From the NCBI RefSeq assembly GCF_040786285.1, contig NZ_JBFMKQ010000001.1, positions 1,240,001 through 1,304,000 of the forward strand: a stretch of 64,000 nt of DNA. The letters run 5' to 3'. The translations under genes and the position numbers were made by a program. The notes below the pieces were generated by a model. That model made no database searches. It saw only the letters and a list, made by a program, of their open reading frames with translations, and was not told where the DNA came from. Source of the stretch: Aquimarina sp040786285 (GTDB lineage Bacteria > Bacteroidota > Bacteroidia > Flavobacteriales > Flavobacteriaceae). Shown in pieces: positions 52,375 through 60,810 of the stretch (the stretch's first letter is position 1; every line of letters begins with the position of its first letter).

Positions 52375-54060
52375 TTATTTAATTTCTTTATTTAATTTAA
52401 GTAATAAAGGTTCTAATTTCATTAAGATTTGTTTTTGTGTCGACTCATCGCATTCATCACAAATCCATTTACATAGCTTAGTTTTGTTTAGCTTTCTAAT
52501 AATACTTTCGGCACCATAGTCATCTGTTTTTATTGTATCTGAATAAAAATCCGAAATTTTAATATCCTTAGGAAGTGTTAATAAATTTTCTATTCCTATT
52601 TTAAATGTTTTATTGAGATCATTCTTAGGCATTTTTCTTATGAAAAGATTATTGTAGTTTTCTTCTGGTTTATTTGTATCACTATCATAATAAAGAACTA
52701 TTTTGGATTTAATGATATCTGAGTTTGCTACAAAAAAGGATTTAGCGTGATTCAATGCCGTATCACCAGTAAATTCTACATTACCTTTTTCATTAATTCT
52801 ACCTATCCAAGAAATATCAAAGCTTAATTTCTTTTGTAGTTTAAATATTTCAATTGTTTTATTCAGATACTTTTCATCCGTTTCTCCTTCTACAAAAAGT
52901 TTATTTCTCTCATTGACATAGTTGAAGTCAATTTGAAAAGCTTCTTTAACAATTTTGCTATTTGTCCACGAATAAAATTCGGGCTTTTTAAGAGTGGAAA
53001 TTATGCCTTTTCCAGTTTTAGTTAATATAATTACCTTATCGTTTCTTCTGTTTGGATTATGAATTATGAAAGGAGAATGGGTTGCAACAAAAAGCTGAGG
53101 ATCATCTTCTTGTCCAGAATTAATTATATTTTTATAAAAGTTTAGTATTTCAATTTGCCATTTCGGGTGTAAACTAATTTCTGGTTCATCAATTAAAAAT
53201 ATGGAGCCAACATTTGTTTCTTTATCCTTTAGAAGGAAACCACCTCGAAATACTATTTGTTTTTCTCCCGAACTTAATTGATCGATTGACATAATTTTCT
53301 CATCTTCTTGGAATAAAACTTGCTTTTGGTTATTTATATTTTGAATTCCTAAAAACTGTTTTGAAGGAAAAATAGTTTCAAAAGCTTTGGTAAACCTTTT
53401 AATTCTTTTGTCAATTTTCGAATCGTCAATTTTCGAACCTATATTTTGTTTTGCCCATTGAGAAAACTCTTGCGAATCTACAGCTTGTATGTCAACGAGA
53501 AGTTGTGTTATTTCTGTCGCTAGGTTACCATCAGACTTATAACTTGTTCCTTTGTCTTGATCTAAATCTTTTGCAGTTACTGACCTTATTTCTTTTGGAG
53601 TATAGTTTATTTCTACGTCTGAATATATGCATCGTAATTTTGATCTAATTTCAGGTTCGTGAAGAAAATTTCCTGTTATTGTTTTTCTTTGGTTTTTAGA
53701 GTCTGTAAATTCAACTTTTATATGATTCCAAGTTCCTGAGATATTAAAATCAAAGACAAAGGTGAGAATATTGTCTAAAAAACCATCTTTAAAATTGTAT
53801 TTTATATTCTCAAAGTAAGATATGGCTTCTAGCTCTTCTTTAGATAATTCTATCTCAAATGTTCTTTTTTCATTTCGTTTCTCTCCATTTAGCTTGAACA
53901 TAGAAAACTCATACAAAAGATCAAGAATAGAAGTTTTTCCAGTACCATTTTCTCCAGCTAAAATAATTGTATCTATTGAATTACCATCTTTATCCGTAAA
54001 ATCTAATTTTAAATTATTTAGTATTGGATGATTTTCTAACTCTATTTTTCTGATACGCAT
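52375..54060 (-). CDS. OLD-like ATP-dependent nuclease (AAA ATPase with TOPRIM-like domain)
   Basis: 561 residues. ABC-type ATPase domain split around a middle helical part: Walker A GENGTGKT at 36-43, signature region IDQLSSGEKQIVFRG, Walker B IFLIDEPEISLHPKW. C-terminal half has the TOPRIM-type LFVEGETDEKYL and LYYDSDTNK motifs, then IENLLTLP. Such OLD-family proteins nick or degrade DNA and often defend against phage. It occurs without a UvrD-like partner, so it is not a Gabija pair. Right-hand gene of block C. Confidence 0.8.
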   Translation of the reverse strand: MRIRKIELENHPILNNLKLDFTDKDGNSIDTIILAGENGTGKTSILDLLYEFSMFKLNGEKRNEKRTFEIELSKEELEAISYFENIKYNFKDGFLDNILTFVFDFNISGTWNHIKVEFTDSKNQRKTITGNFLHEPEIRSKLRCIYSDVEINYTPKEIRSVTAKDLDQDKGTSYKSDGNLATEITQLLVDIQAVDSQEFSQWAKQNIGSKIDDSKIDKRIKRFTKAFETIFPSKQFLGIQNINNQKQVLFQEDEKIMSIDQLSSGEKQIVFRGGFLLKDKETNVGSIFLIDEPEISLHPKWQIEILNFYKNIINSGQEDDPQLFVATHSPFIIHNPNRRNDKVIILTKTGKGIISTLKKPEFYSWTNSKIVKEAFQIDFNYVNERNKLFVEGETDEKYLNKTIEIFKLQKKLSFDISWIGRINEKGNVEFTGDTALNHAKSFFVANSDIIKSKIVLYYDSDTNKPEENYNNLFIRKMPKNDLNKTFKIGIENLLTLPKDIKISDFYSDTIKTDDYGAESIIRKLNKTKLCKWICDECDESTQKQILMKLEPLLLKLNKEIK

Positions 54061-54078
54061 ATTTTAATTTCTATTTTC

Positions 54079-54125
54079 GCTAACAATTGGATATAGTTAC
54101 CATGGTAATTATATATCCCAAATAT
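54079..54125. repeat. Palindromic element E10 at the right end of block C
   Basis: GCTAACAATT at the left, then GGATATA-GTTACCATGGTAAT-TATATATCC (54089-54118), an almost perfect palindrome centred on CCATGG. The right end lacks GTT. Confidence 0.5.
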
Positions 54126-54244
54126 TCGAAATATAATGACAAAAAGTAACTATATATTTTTTATACCCATAAAGATCAACAATCCAACCCGCATTTTATT
54201 ACGGCTTTCCACATTTGCCTAATTTTTTTAAAATAATTTTCCGG

Positions 54245-54345
54245 GTGGGGTAACGGCAGACTAGATTCACGGATTACAAATCCGTGTCATCGGGTTATAA
54301 TTCCGCGTCATCAGGTTCACGGACTTAAGGTTCAAATCCGCACAA
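54245..54345 (+). other. tRNA-like remnant, copy 2
   Basis: GGTAACGGCAGACTAG at 54249-54264, then the 5-bp stem ACGGA / TCCGT around loop TTACAAA (54270-54286), then GTCATCGGGTTATAATTCC and, later, GGTTCAAATCC, which resembles a T-arm. An acceptor stem cannot be paired, so it is not an intact tRNA. Related to copy 1. Confidence 0.4.
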
Positions 54346-54367
54346 TATGATGATAAATAGCAAACGC

Positions 54368-54844
54368 TTATAATTGCCTTTTAAAAATATATCGTGTTAT
54401 AAATATTCCTTGTTCATCGGTTTCGCCGGCATCACTTTCTACGGCACTGGTAACAAATATCAAATCCCAGCCATCTGCTAACATCGAGGTTAACTTTGAT
54501 GATATTACTGCATCATTGGCAGCAATATTCTGAAAGCGTATACCTCCAACATTATAGAAATTAAGTAATTTAGTTTCTTCAAAATCCTTGACACGAATAT
54601 CTTTTCGTTTTGATTTATTTCGAGTATTATCTTCTTCGGTTTGTTCTGATGAGAATTCTTTGTAATCCCTTTCTACATTTGCAGAAATGAGTCGTGAACG
54701 ACCTAAACCAAGCGGGACTATAGACTCTACACTTGTTATCACTTTAACCTCAAACTCAGGTGTTGTTCTTTCCAATTCCTCTTGTGCGTTTGCATTGAGT
54801 ATGGTTACGATGGCACATAGACCCACTAGTATTAATTTTTTCAT
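54368..54844 (-). CDS. Exported protein of unknown function
   Basis: 158 residues, signal peptide ending in NANAQ. A central basic/acidic low-complexity part (SSEQTEEDNTRNKSKRKDIRVKDFEE) precedes NFYNVGGIRFQNIAANDAVISSKLTSMLADGWDLIFVTSAVES. This latter part suggests a DUF4177-like small domain (ADGWDLIFVTS) as in proteins that fold as a small beta-sheet. Lies 14 bp downstream of the SYLF gene and is probably co-transcribed. Confidence 0.65.
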   Translation of the reverse strand: MKKLILVGLCAIVTILNANAQEELERTTPEFEVKVITSVESIVPLGLGRSRLISANVERDYKEFSSEQTEEDNTRNKSKRKDIRVKDFEETKLLNFYNVGGIRFQNIAANDAVISSKLTSMLADGWDLIFVTSAVESDAGETDEQGIFITRYIFKRQL

Positions 54845-54858
54845 CAGTTTTTAATTTT

Positions 54859-55416
54859 TCATTGATTAGTTTTTGGCTTGTACTTAAAATGTTGGCCACC
54901 GATAGAGGCCTCAATCATTACCCCGCCTTTAGTCGATGTAAATACTGCTACACCCTCTTGATACGCAACATCAACTGAAGCTCCTTCTTTTAAAATTACA
55001 GCCGATGCCTGAGCGTCAAACTTTAATTTTCCATTCGTAAAACGTTCAAAGTATTCCTGATTTTCAAAGAAAATAACCTCACTGTATTGTTGTCCTCCAA
55101 ATTGCAAACCAAATGATGCTTGTTTCAATTTTGAAGTCCCAACAACCTTGTGGTTTTTATACACAATGCCGTTGCCAATTGCACCACCAACGGTTATGGC
55201 AGCTTTTGTAACTCTCGGAAATACAGCATATCCATAAGATTGATCACAAAAAGACTGGAGTTTAGGTGTTTTTTTGATCATTGTTTGCAGCGCTTCTTTA
55301 GCCTCATTTTCTAGTTCGGGATTCCATCCTCCTATTTGGGCACTCATCGTTAGAGACAACACAAAACTTAATAGTGCAATTGCGATTTTCGATTTTTTAA
55401 ACTTTAATGCTTTCAT
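54859..55416 (-). CDS. SYLF (Ysc84) lipid-binding-domain protein
   Basis: 185 residues, signal peptide ending in MSAQ. The pattern CDQSYGYAVFPRVTKAAITVGGAIGNGIVYKNHKVVGTSKLKQASFGLQFGGQQYSEVIFFENQEYFERFTNGKLKFDAQASAVILKEG matches the SYLF domain, which binds phosphoinositides in eukaryotes and is periplasmic in bacteria. An FNR-type box lies upstream. Confidence 0.9.
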   Translation of the reverse strand: MKALKFKKSKIAIALLSFVLSLTMSAQIGGWNPELENEAKEALQTMIKKTPKLQSFCDQSYGYAVFPRVTKAAITVGGAIGNGIVYKNHKVVGTSKLKQASFGLQFGGQQYSEVIFFENQEYFERFTNGKLKFDAQASAVILKEGASVDVAYQEGVAVFTSTKGGVMIEASIGGQHFKYKPKTNQ

Positions 55417-55521
55417 GACATCTAATTTTTAATGTTGAAGAATTATTTAATGGCTCCCAAACCTCGAACATCTACAAGACATTAACAATTCTGGAATCAT
55501 AGCTTGATTTTCGAGGTAGAA

Positions 55522-55565
55522 CTAAAGTACATTTCAATGATTAGTAATAATATGATCATAGTCAT
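55522..55565 (-). promoter_or_regulatory. FNR-type box and -7 element driving the SYLF gene
   Basis: ATGAT-CATA-GTCAT at 55552-55565, centre 55558.5; minus-strand TACTTTAG at 55529-55522, 29.5 bp away. The -7 is identical to the small-RNA one. Confidence 0.6.
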
Positions 55566-55611
55566 ATTATTAAAGAAACCCGATTACTTCATACAGAATA
55601 ACTATCTCAGA

Positions 55612-55655
55612 CTGATCGATATCATTTTTTTTACCCTAATACTTAACGAAATTTA
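55612..55655 (+). promoter_or_regulatory. FNR-type box before the flavodoxin-like operon
   Basis: CTGAT-CGAT-ATCAT at 55612-55625, centre 55618.5. At the standard distance the -7 is GAAATTTA (55648-55655), a weaker match than at other boxes. Confidence 0.45.
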
Positions 55656-55694
55656 GCCTGACTTTTAATGGTGTACTGGCAAAACAAGAAGACT

Positions 55695-56231
55695 ATGAAA
55701 ACACTAATCGTTTATTTTTCGTTTACGGGCAATAATAAAGCGTTGGCCGACACTTTAGGCAAGGATCTGGGCGCAGATGTATTACAGATTACAGAACCCA
55801 AAAAACGCGGGATGTTTAAGATTATGTTAGACATGCTTTTTAATCGTTTTCCTAGGATTAACGAACTCTCAATACCTTGGGGGCAGTATGATCATATCCT
55901 GTTGATGGCCCCTATATGGAACTATCTAATTGCTAACCCCATGAAAACATTTGTCAGGAAAAATAAAACCTACTTAAAAAACTATTCGTTTATCACACTT
56001 TGTAGTGGGCGAGAGACACAAAATGAAAAAATTGCAAAGCAGTTAAAAAAATTGGCAACGTATGAGCCGCAAGCAATCATAGAATTTGAGATCCTGAAAC
56101 TACCAACATACGAGGAGCAAAAGAGTTCGATATATAAGGTGACTCCCGATGATTTAAAAACCTTCAAACTGCATGAAACTTATCAAAAAATTCTTGAGAC
56201 CTATGCTATTAAAAAGGAAATATTACAATGA
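55695..56231 (+). CDS. Flavodoxin-like protein
   Basis: 178 residues from ATG at 55695 (MKTLIVYFSFTGNNKALADTLG); an ATG at 55668 adds nine residues. The start YFSFTGNNKA is the FMN-phosphate loop, and later DHILLMAPIWNYLIANPMKTFV and SFITLCSGRE are the 90s-like loop and the core strand. Likely binds FMN and carries electrons. First gene of an operon with DUF302 and DUF4332 genes. Confidence 0.85.
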   Translation: MKTLIVYFSFTGNNKALADTLGKDLGADVLQITEPKKRGMFKIMLDMLFNRFPRINELSIPWGQYDHILLMAPIWNYLIANPMKTFVRKNKTYLKNYSFITLCSGRETQNEKIAKQLKKLATYEPQAIIEFEILKLPTYEEQKSSIYKVTPDDLKTFKLHETYQKILETYAIKKEILQ

Positions 56232-56246
56232 TATAAACTGAAAAAA

Positions 56247-56642
56247 ATGAGCTATTATTTTAACACCACCCTAAAAGGAGTATCATTTAGCGAAGCTACA
56301 GAAAAGGTAATTCATGAACTTAAAAATGAGGGTTTCGGAGTATTGACAGAGATAGATATGAAAGCCACGTTAAAGAAAAAATTGGATGTAGATTTTTGCA
56401 ACTATACCATTTTAGGTGCTTGCAATCCACCTTTTGCTTATGAAGCTCTGCAAGTCGAAGACAAAATAGGAACGATGCTTCCATGTAATGTGATCATTCA
56501 GGAAAAGGAAAAAGGAAAAATAGAAGTGTCAGTAGTAGATCCTGCAGCTTCTATGGTTGCCGTAGAAAATGAATATTTGATTGAAATTGCCGAAAAGGTA
56601 AGATATAAATTGAAACGAGTTGTTGTGAATTTAACTGAATGA
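56247..56642 (+). CDS. DUF302 protein
   Basis: 131 residues. SFSEATEKVIHELKNEGFGVLTEIDMKATLKKKLDVDFCNYTILGACNPPFAYEALQVEDKIGTMLPCNVIIQEKEKGKIEVSVVDPAASM is the DUF302 pattern, including GACNPxxA and LPCNV. Function not established; such genes often respond to stress. 15 bp after the flavodoxin-like gene. Confidence 0.9.
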   Translation: MSYYFNTTLKGVSFSEATEKVIHELKNEGFGVLTEIDMKATLKKKLDVDFCNYTILGACNPPFAYEALQVEDKIGTMLPCNVIIQEKEKGKIEVSVVDPAASMVAVENEYLIEIAEKVRYKLKRVVVNLTE

Positions 56643-56682
56643 GGTTTCTACGCTTTGCAATGATAAACAAACCAGATAAACC

Positions 56683-57354
56683 ATGGGGTATGATATAGAT
56701 GTATCAAAAATTAGTATCGAAGAGTATAAGGATATCATAGAATCTTCTCATCTTATACCTAGCTGGACGATGTTGAAAGAAAATATAGAGCATCTGGGTA
56801 CTATAAAAAAACAAGGGATTCATAACCTCCAGGAGCTACAAAAAATACTGAAGCGCAAAGATCAACTTCTAGAGTTCTCTAAACATAGTGGTTTGCCAGA
56901 ACCGTACCTTAACGTAGTACGAAGAATGATTAACGGATATATTAGAAAACCCAATAGGATCAAAGATTTTCCTGAAACTTCAGAAGAAATTATATCGAAA
57001 TTAGAAAAAAAGGGGATTAAAAATACGCGTCATCTATTTGAAAAAGTAATCACTCAAGAGGATAGAGCACAACTTTCTAAACAAACGGGAATTAGCAATA
57101 CAGAAATTCTAAGACTTACGAAGTTAACCGATCTCTCCAGAATCCGATGGGTAAATCACACCTTTGCCTACGTTCTTTACGAAGCGGGTTATAACACCCT
57201 TGAAAAAACAGCAAATGCCAATCCTGATTTGTTGTATAAAGAAATAAAACAATTGAATGCGGAAAGAAAATTTTATCCAGCTCATATTGGATTAAATGAT
57301 ATGAAAATGTTGGTAGAATGTGCAAAAATGTTACCTCTTGATATTAAATATTAA
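56683..57354 (+). CDS. DUF4332 protein
   Basis: 223 residues, cytosolic. Several helix-hairpin-helix-like segments: TIKKQGIHNLQELQKIL, LEKKGIKNTRHLFEKV, LYEAGYNTLEKTANANPDLLYKEI. These fit DUF4332, which is predicted to bind nucleic acid or protein. 40 bp after the DUF302 gene on the same strand. Confidence 0.8.
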   Translation: MGYDIDVSKISIEEYKDIIESSHLIPSWTMLKENIEHLGTIKKQGIHNLQELQKILKRKDQLLEFSKHSGLPEPYLNVVRRMINGYIRKPNRIKDFPETSEEIISKLEKKGIKNTRHLFEKVITQEDRAQLSKQTGISNTEILRLTKLTDLSRIRWVNHTFAYVLYEAGYNTLEKTANANPDLLYKEIKQLNAERKFYPAHIGLNDMKMLVECAKMLPLDIKY

Positions 57355-57384
57355 AAGCTATAATGGCATCAAAATTATAAAAAA

Positions 57385-57843
57385 ATGAAACGGTCAATCT
57401 CTACCTATATCTTAATGTTGTTAATATTATTTCAGGTAATTAGTGCCGTTCCTGCAGGAGCGTTAATGATTATAGACCCTTCTGGAGAAAAGCTTGGATT
57501 ACCCATCAAGTTGCTTCAGTATTCTCCCTTTTCTGATTTTTTAATCCCAGGGCTGTTTTTATTTCTTGTTTTAGGAGTATTTCCCGGGATTGTATTATAT
57601 GGATTAATAAAAAAGAAGCACTTCTCGATGGTAGAGAAAATCAATCTGTATAAAAATTACCATTGGGCCTGGACCTTTTCTTACTACGTTGGTTTATTAC
57701 TAATATTGTGGATAAACATGCAACTTTTCTTTATAAAAAGCTTTGATATAGCACACTTTGTCTATTCTATGCTAGGTGTTGCGATTATAATTATAACACA
57801 TGTACCACATACAAAAAGAGATTATGAAATTGATGAGGCATGA
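57385..57843 (+). CDS. Membrane protein of unknown function
   Basis: 152 residues with four hydrophobic helices (ILMLLILFQVISAVPAGALMI, FLIPGLFLFLVLGVFPGIVLYGLI, SYYVGLLLILWINMQLFFI, VYSMLGVAIIIITHV). No family named. Probably last gene of the flavodoxin operon. Confidence 0.7.
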   Translation: MKRSISTYILMLLILFQVISAVPAGALMIIDPSGEKLGLPIKLLQYSPFSDFLIPGLFLFLVLGVFPGIVLYGLIKKKHFSMVEKINLYKNYHWAWTFSYYVGLLLILWINMQLFFIKSFDIAHFVYSMLGVAIIIITHVPHTKRDYEIDEA

Positions 57844-57878
57844 AACTTAAAACTTGAGTTCGACTTAAGAAAATTTAC

Positions 57879-57997
57879 GTCAGTCAGAGTGATTTTCGAT
57901 AGAAAATTGTATCGAAGACAAGTGAATTTTCAATCAAAAGCCTAATTTCGATACAATTTTTCTTCGTTTCACTATGAAAAATCACTCAATTTGACGG
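57879..57997. repeat. Long imperfect inverted repeat between operons
   Basis: Left arm CGTCAGTCAGAGTGATTTTC at 57879 onward with AAAATTGTATCGAA, right arm TTCGATACAATTTTTC and GAAAAATCACTCAATTTGACG. It is almost fully complementary over about 40 bp and resembles dispersed flavobacterial intergenic palindromes. The gap 57844-58106 holds nothing else. Confidence 0.55.
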
Positions 57998-58106
57998 CTT
58001 TTTTTAATCAATTCCTTAGATCGAACTCAGGTTTAAAGATAAATTACTTTTTTAATTCAAAATTCAGATTATCGAGGACAATGAAATTTTGGTAAAGCAT
58101 CAAGTA

Positions 58107-58616
58107 TTAGTTTATACTATCTCTTGATCGTGTACTTCTACTTCTTGTTGTAGTACTTCTATTTCTGGTGCTGGTATTTCTGTCTCTAGTAGATGTATTA
58201 TTTCTTGTACTTCTGTTTCTATCAGACCTGCTTCTATTGTCATATCTACTGCGTGTACTTCTGCTAGGGTTATAATATCTATTGGTACTATGGTAACTAC
58301 TAATATTATCTCCTCTAAAATCTCGTATTCTTACATACCGGGACCTGTTTAGGTTGACATGTCGATAACGAACAGGAAGCACATCTATCGTAATCCAGAC
58401 ATTATTCTCAAAATAAATGTAATTCCGTAAAGAGATATCATAGTAGATATTGTAATCAGGAAAGTATACATATCTCACCACCTCGACTCTATTAGGATAG
58501 AACCAGGCAGGTGGTGGGGTATCGGGTCTTGAAGAAATAACTACGGGGCCGCAGCTTTCTAGAGTCCAAGTACTAACGATTAGAAGTAATACGATAAAAA
58601 ACTTATTAATTTTCAT
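58107..58616 (-). CDS. Lipoprotein with arginine/serine-rich tail
   Basis: 169 residues. Signal peptide with TLESC lipobox. A folded N-terminal half (PPPAWFYPNRVEVVRYVYFPDYNIYYDISLRNYIYFENNVWITIDVLP) is aromatic-rich. The last 65 residues are RS/N-rich low complexity (STRSRYDNRSRSDRNRSTR). The DNA is correspondingly repetitive. Overlaps the peroxiredoxin stop by 1 bp. Confidence 0.75.
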   Translation of the reverse strand: MKINKFFIVLLLIVSTWTLESCGPVVISSRPDTPPPAWFYPNRVEVVRYVYFPDYNIYYDISLRNYIYFENNVWITIDVLPVRYRHVNLNRSRYVRIRDFRGDNISSYHSTNRYYNPSRSTRSRYDNRSRSDRNRSTRNNTSTRDRNTSTRNRSTTTRSRSTRSRDSIN

Positions 58617-59281
58617 TAGTTTAATTGTAAATCCTTTCGGGCAAGATAGAAGTCAACTTTTTCACAAGAATCATCCTGGATTCTATCCTCCATTTCTTCT
58701 AAAGTCTTTGGAGGCGGGACGATTACTTTATCTCCTTTTTTCCAATCCAAAGGCATGGCTACTTTATGTTTATCAGAAACCTGCAGTGCCTCAAGGACTC
58801 TCAGGATTTCATTCATATTACGTCCTACGTTTAAGGGATAGTACATAATAAGTCGGATCTTCAGGTATGGATCAATAAAAAACACAGCTCGTACTGCCGC
58901 AGTTTCGCTTTCGTTAGGTTGTAGCATCCCATATAATTTGGCAACCTTCATATCGATATCTGCAATGATCGGAAAGTCGAGATAGACTCCGGTTTTTTCA
59001 TGTACATTATTTACCCAGGCCAGATGTGAGTGTATACTATCAATGCTTAACCCAATGAGTTTGGTGTTTAAGGCTTCAAACTCTTGCTTTCTTTTTGCAA
59101 AACCACTTAACTCTGTAGTACAAACGGGTGTAAAATCTGCAGGATGCGAAAATAGAACTACCCATTTGCCTTCTGCAAATTCAGAGAATTTAAGATTTCC
59201 ATGAGTAGTAATAGTTTCAAAATCTGGGGCATCATCTCCTATTCGAGGCATGATATTCATTTCTATTTCTGTTGTTTCCAT
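58616..59281 (-). CDS. 1-Cys peroxiredoxin (Prx6 family)
   Basis: 221 residues, the Prx6 length. Active site HPADFTPVCTTELSGF with peroxidatic C54; the longer C-terminal domain includes LDWKKGDKVIVPPPKTLEEM, the Prx6 signature. A C-terminal cysteine (DDSCEKVDFY) is not at the typical resolving position. It reduces peroxides with an external donor. In the operon with SDR and the WG-repeat gene under an FNR-type box. Confidence 0.93.
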   Translation of the reverse strand: METTEIEMNIMPRIGDDAPDFETITTHGNLKFSEFAEGKWVVLFSHPADFTPVCTTELSGFAKRKQEFEALNTKLIGLSIDSIHSHLAWVNNVHEKTGVYLDFPIIADIDMKVAKLYGMLQPNESETAAVRAVFFIDPYLKIRLIMYYPLNVGRNMNEILRVLEALQVSDKHKVAMPLDWKKGDKVIVPPPKTLEEMEDRIQDDSCEKVDFYLARKDLQLN

Positions 59282-59314
59282 AATTTTTAATTTTATAAGA
59301 TGTTTTTAATGTGT

Positions 59315-60076
59315 TTACACTGCAATCATTCCTCCATCAATTACTTGTGTGGTTCCTGTAATATATTGGCTTTCATCAGAAGCAAGAAATAGCACGAGTT
59401 CTCCAATTTCTTTGGGTTCGGCATATCTTTCAAAAGGAATAATGGCTTCAAAACCTTTTTGGGCTTCGATGGGGTTTTCTCTAGAAATATCTTTTTCAAT
59501 AGATCGCATCATCCGGGTATGTACCGGCCCGGGATGTATAGAATTTACTCTTATATGTCGATCTGCAAATTCTAATGCAGCGGTTCGCATAATACCAACC
59601 TCGGCATGTTTACTGGCTACATAAGCACCTAAACCTTTATATCCTTTTAATCCTGCGACCGAGGATGTGATGATTACACTTCCGCCATCGGTCATTTTCG
59701 GAATAACATACTGGCATCCCATCCACACACCCTTTAGATTTACGGCAATAATTTGATCAAAAATAGCCTCGGGGTACTCGCTAATGGGAGATACTTTACC
59801 TTCGATACCGGCATTATTAAAAAAGATATCAATCGTACCAAAATTCGAAAGTGTTTCAGCAACATAATGCTGTACATCTTTGGTTTTGGATACATCTGCA
59901 ACACAATAGGCTACATTTGGTGTATCAAACTCTTGCACAGTAGTTTTCAATTCGTTTTCTGCAATATCAACAAGCATCACTTTTGCACCGTGATCCAGAA
60001 ATAATTTGGCTGTGGTTTTTCCTATGCCTTGAGCTCCACCGGTAATAATAGCTACTTTGTCTTTTAATCGTTCCAT
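59315..60076 (-). CDS. Short-chain dehydrogenase/reductase
   Basis: 253 residues. NAD(P) motif TGGAQGIGKTTA, DVS at the adenine pocket, NNAG, catalytic Ser in SSVAGLKG, and YVASKHAEV (YxxxK). C-terminal EIGELVLFLASDESQYITGTTQVIDGGM is classical. D37-like residue after the second strand (LVDIAEN) suggests NAD preference. Substrate unknown. Confidence 0.92.
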   Translation of the reverse strand: MERLKDKVAIITGGAQGIGKTTAKLFLDHGAKVMLVDIAENELKTTVQEFDTPNVAYCVADVSKTKDVQHYVAETLSNFGTIDIFFNNAGIEGKVSPISEYPEAIFDQIIAVNLKGVWMGCQYVIPKMTDGGSVIITSSVAGLKGYKGLGAYVASKHAEVGIMRTAALEFADRHIRVNSIHPGPVHTRMMRSIEKDISRENPIEAQKGFEAIIPFERYAEPKEIGELVLFLASDESQYITGTTQVIDGGMIAV

Positions 60077-60093
60077 TTTTTGTCGTTTTTAGA

Positions 60094-60717
60094 TTAATTA
60101 GAAGATGTATCTAATGCATATATTTTCCAATGTTTACTTTTGGTTTTGGCAACTATCAGATTAGGGGATAAGAAGTAAGATTGAATCGTGGGGCGTTTTT
60201 TCAACTTTTCTTTAGTAAAAATCAAATGCTCTGGCCCTGCTAAATGTGCTTTAATAGCTCCTTTAGGGTCTATAACCACTTCGTCGTAGCTATACGAGAC
60301 CACATTTTTATCGAGTAAGTCATTTTTTCCTAGTTCTTCTTTTACAATTTTTAATACGATAGCATGTCCTTTATGAAAAGGAATGGCACTCAGGTATTGG
60401 GGTTCAATTACCGTTTTACCGGTGGTATCCATATATCCGTAATAAAGAATGCCATCTTTCATTTTTTTGATAAGGCATCTTCCATCACTAAAATAAGGAT
60501 AGGGTATTGAGGCATCTGTTTTGGGTTTTACCAAATCCTCTCTATAATCGATTACGATATCACCTTTTGTATTGATAAAAGCCCATTTTTCAGCTTTTCT
60601 TATGGCCGCCAGCTCTTCATGAAAAGAAGTCACTTCATCTATATCTTCTATACTTTGTGACGATCCCATAAAAGGGAGCATCATTAACATTGTTGTTACA
60701 ATAAGAATGCTTTTCAT
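60094..60717 (-). CDS. Exported WG-repeat-like protein
   Basis: 207 residues, signal peptide ending in GSSQ. Segments KWAFINTKGDIVIDYR and YGYMDTTGKTVIEPQYLSAIPFHKGHAIV are WG-type beta repeats. Others are less clear. First gene of the operon with the SDR and peroxiredoxin, 17 bp before the SDR gene. Confidence 0.8.
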   Translation of the reverse strand: MKSILIVTTMLMMLPFMGSSQSIEDIDEVTSFHEELAAIRKAEKWAFINTKGDIVIDYREDLVKPKTDASIPYPYFSDGRCLIKKMKDGILYYGYMDTTGKTVIEPQYLSAIPFHKGHAIVLKIVKEELGKNDLLDKNVVSYSYDEVVIDPKGAIKAHLAGPEHLIFTKEKLKKRPTIQSYFLSPNLIVAKTKSKHWKIYALDTSSN

Positions 60718-60745
60718 TGTTAGGTTATTTTAAGAATTATAGTCT

Positions 60746-60789
60746 TAAAAATACTACCTGTTTGAGGGGAATAAAATGATTAATGTCAT
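60746..60789 (-). promoter_or_regulatory. FNR-type box and -7 element driving the WG-SDR-peroxiredoxin operon
   Basis: ATGAT-TAAT-GTCAT at 60776-60789, centre 60782.5; minus-strand TATTTTTA at 60753-60746, 29.5 bp away. Confidence 0.65.
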
Positions 60790-60810
60790 GATAGAAGTAT
60801 TTTAAGAAGT

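Noticed and set aside
34502..54125. Reading the cassette palindromes as ordinary terminators
   Set aside because: They lack T tracts, are too long, have conserved AAC/GTT ends, and lie on both sides of each gene rather than only after it.
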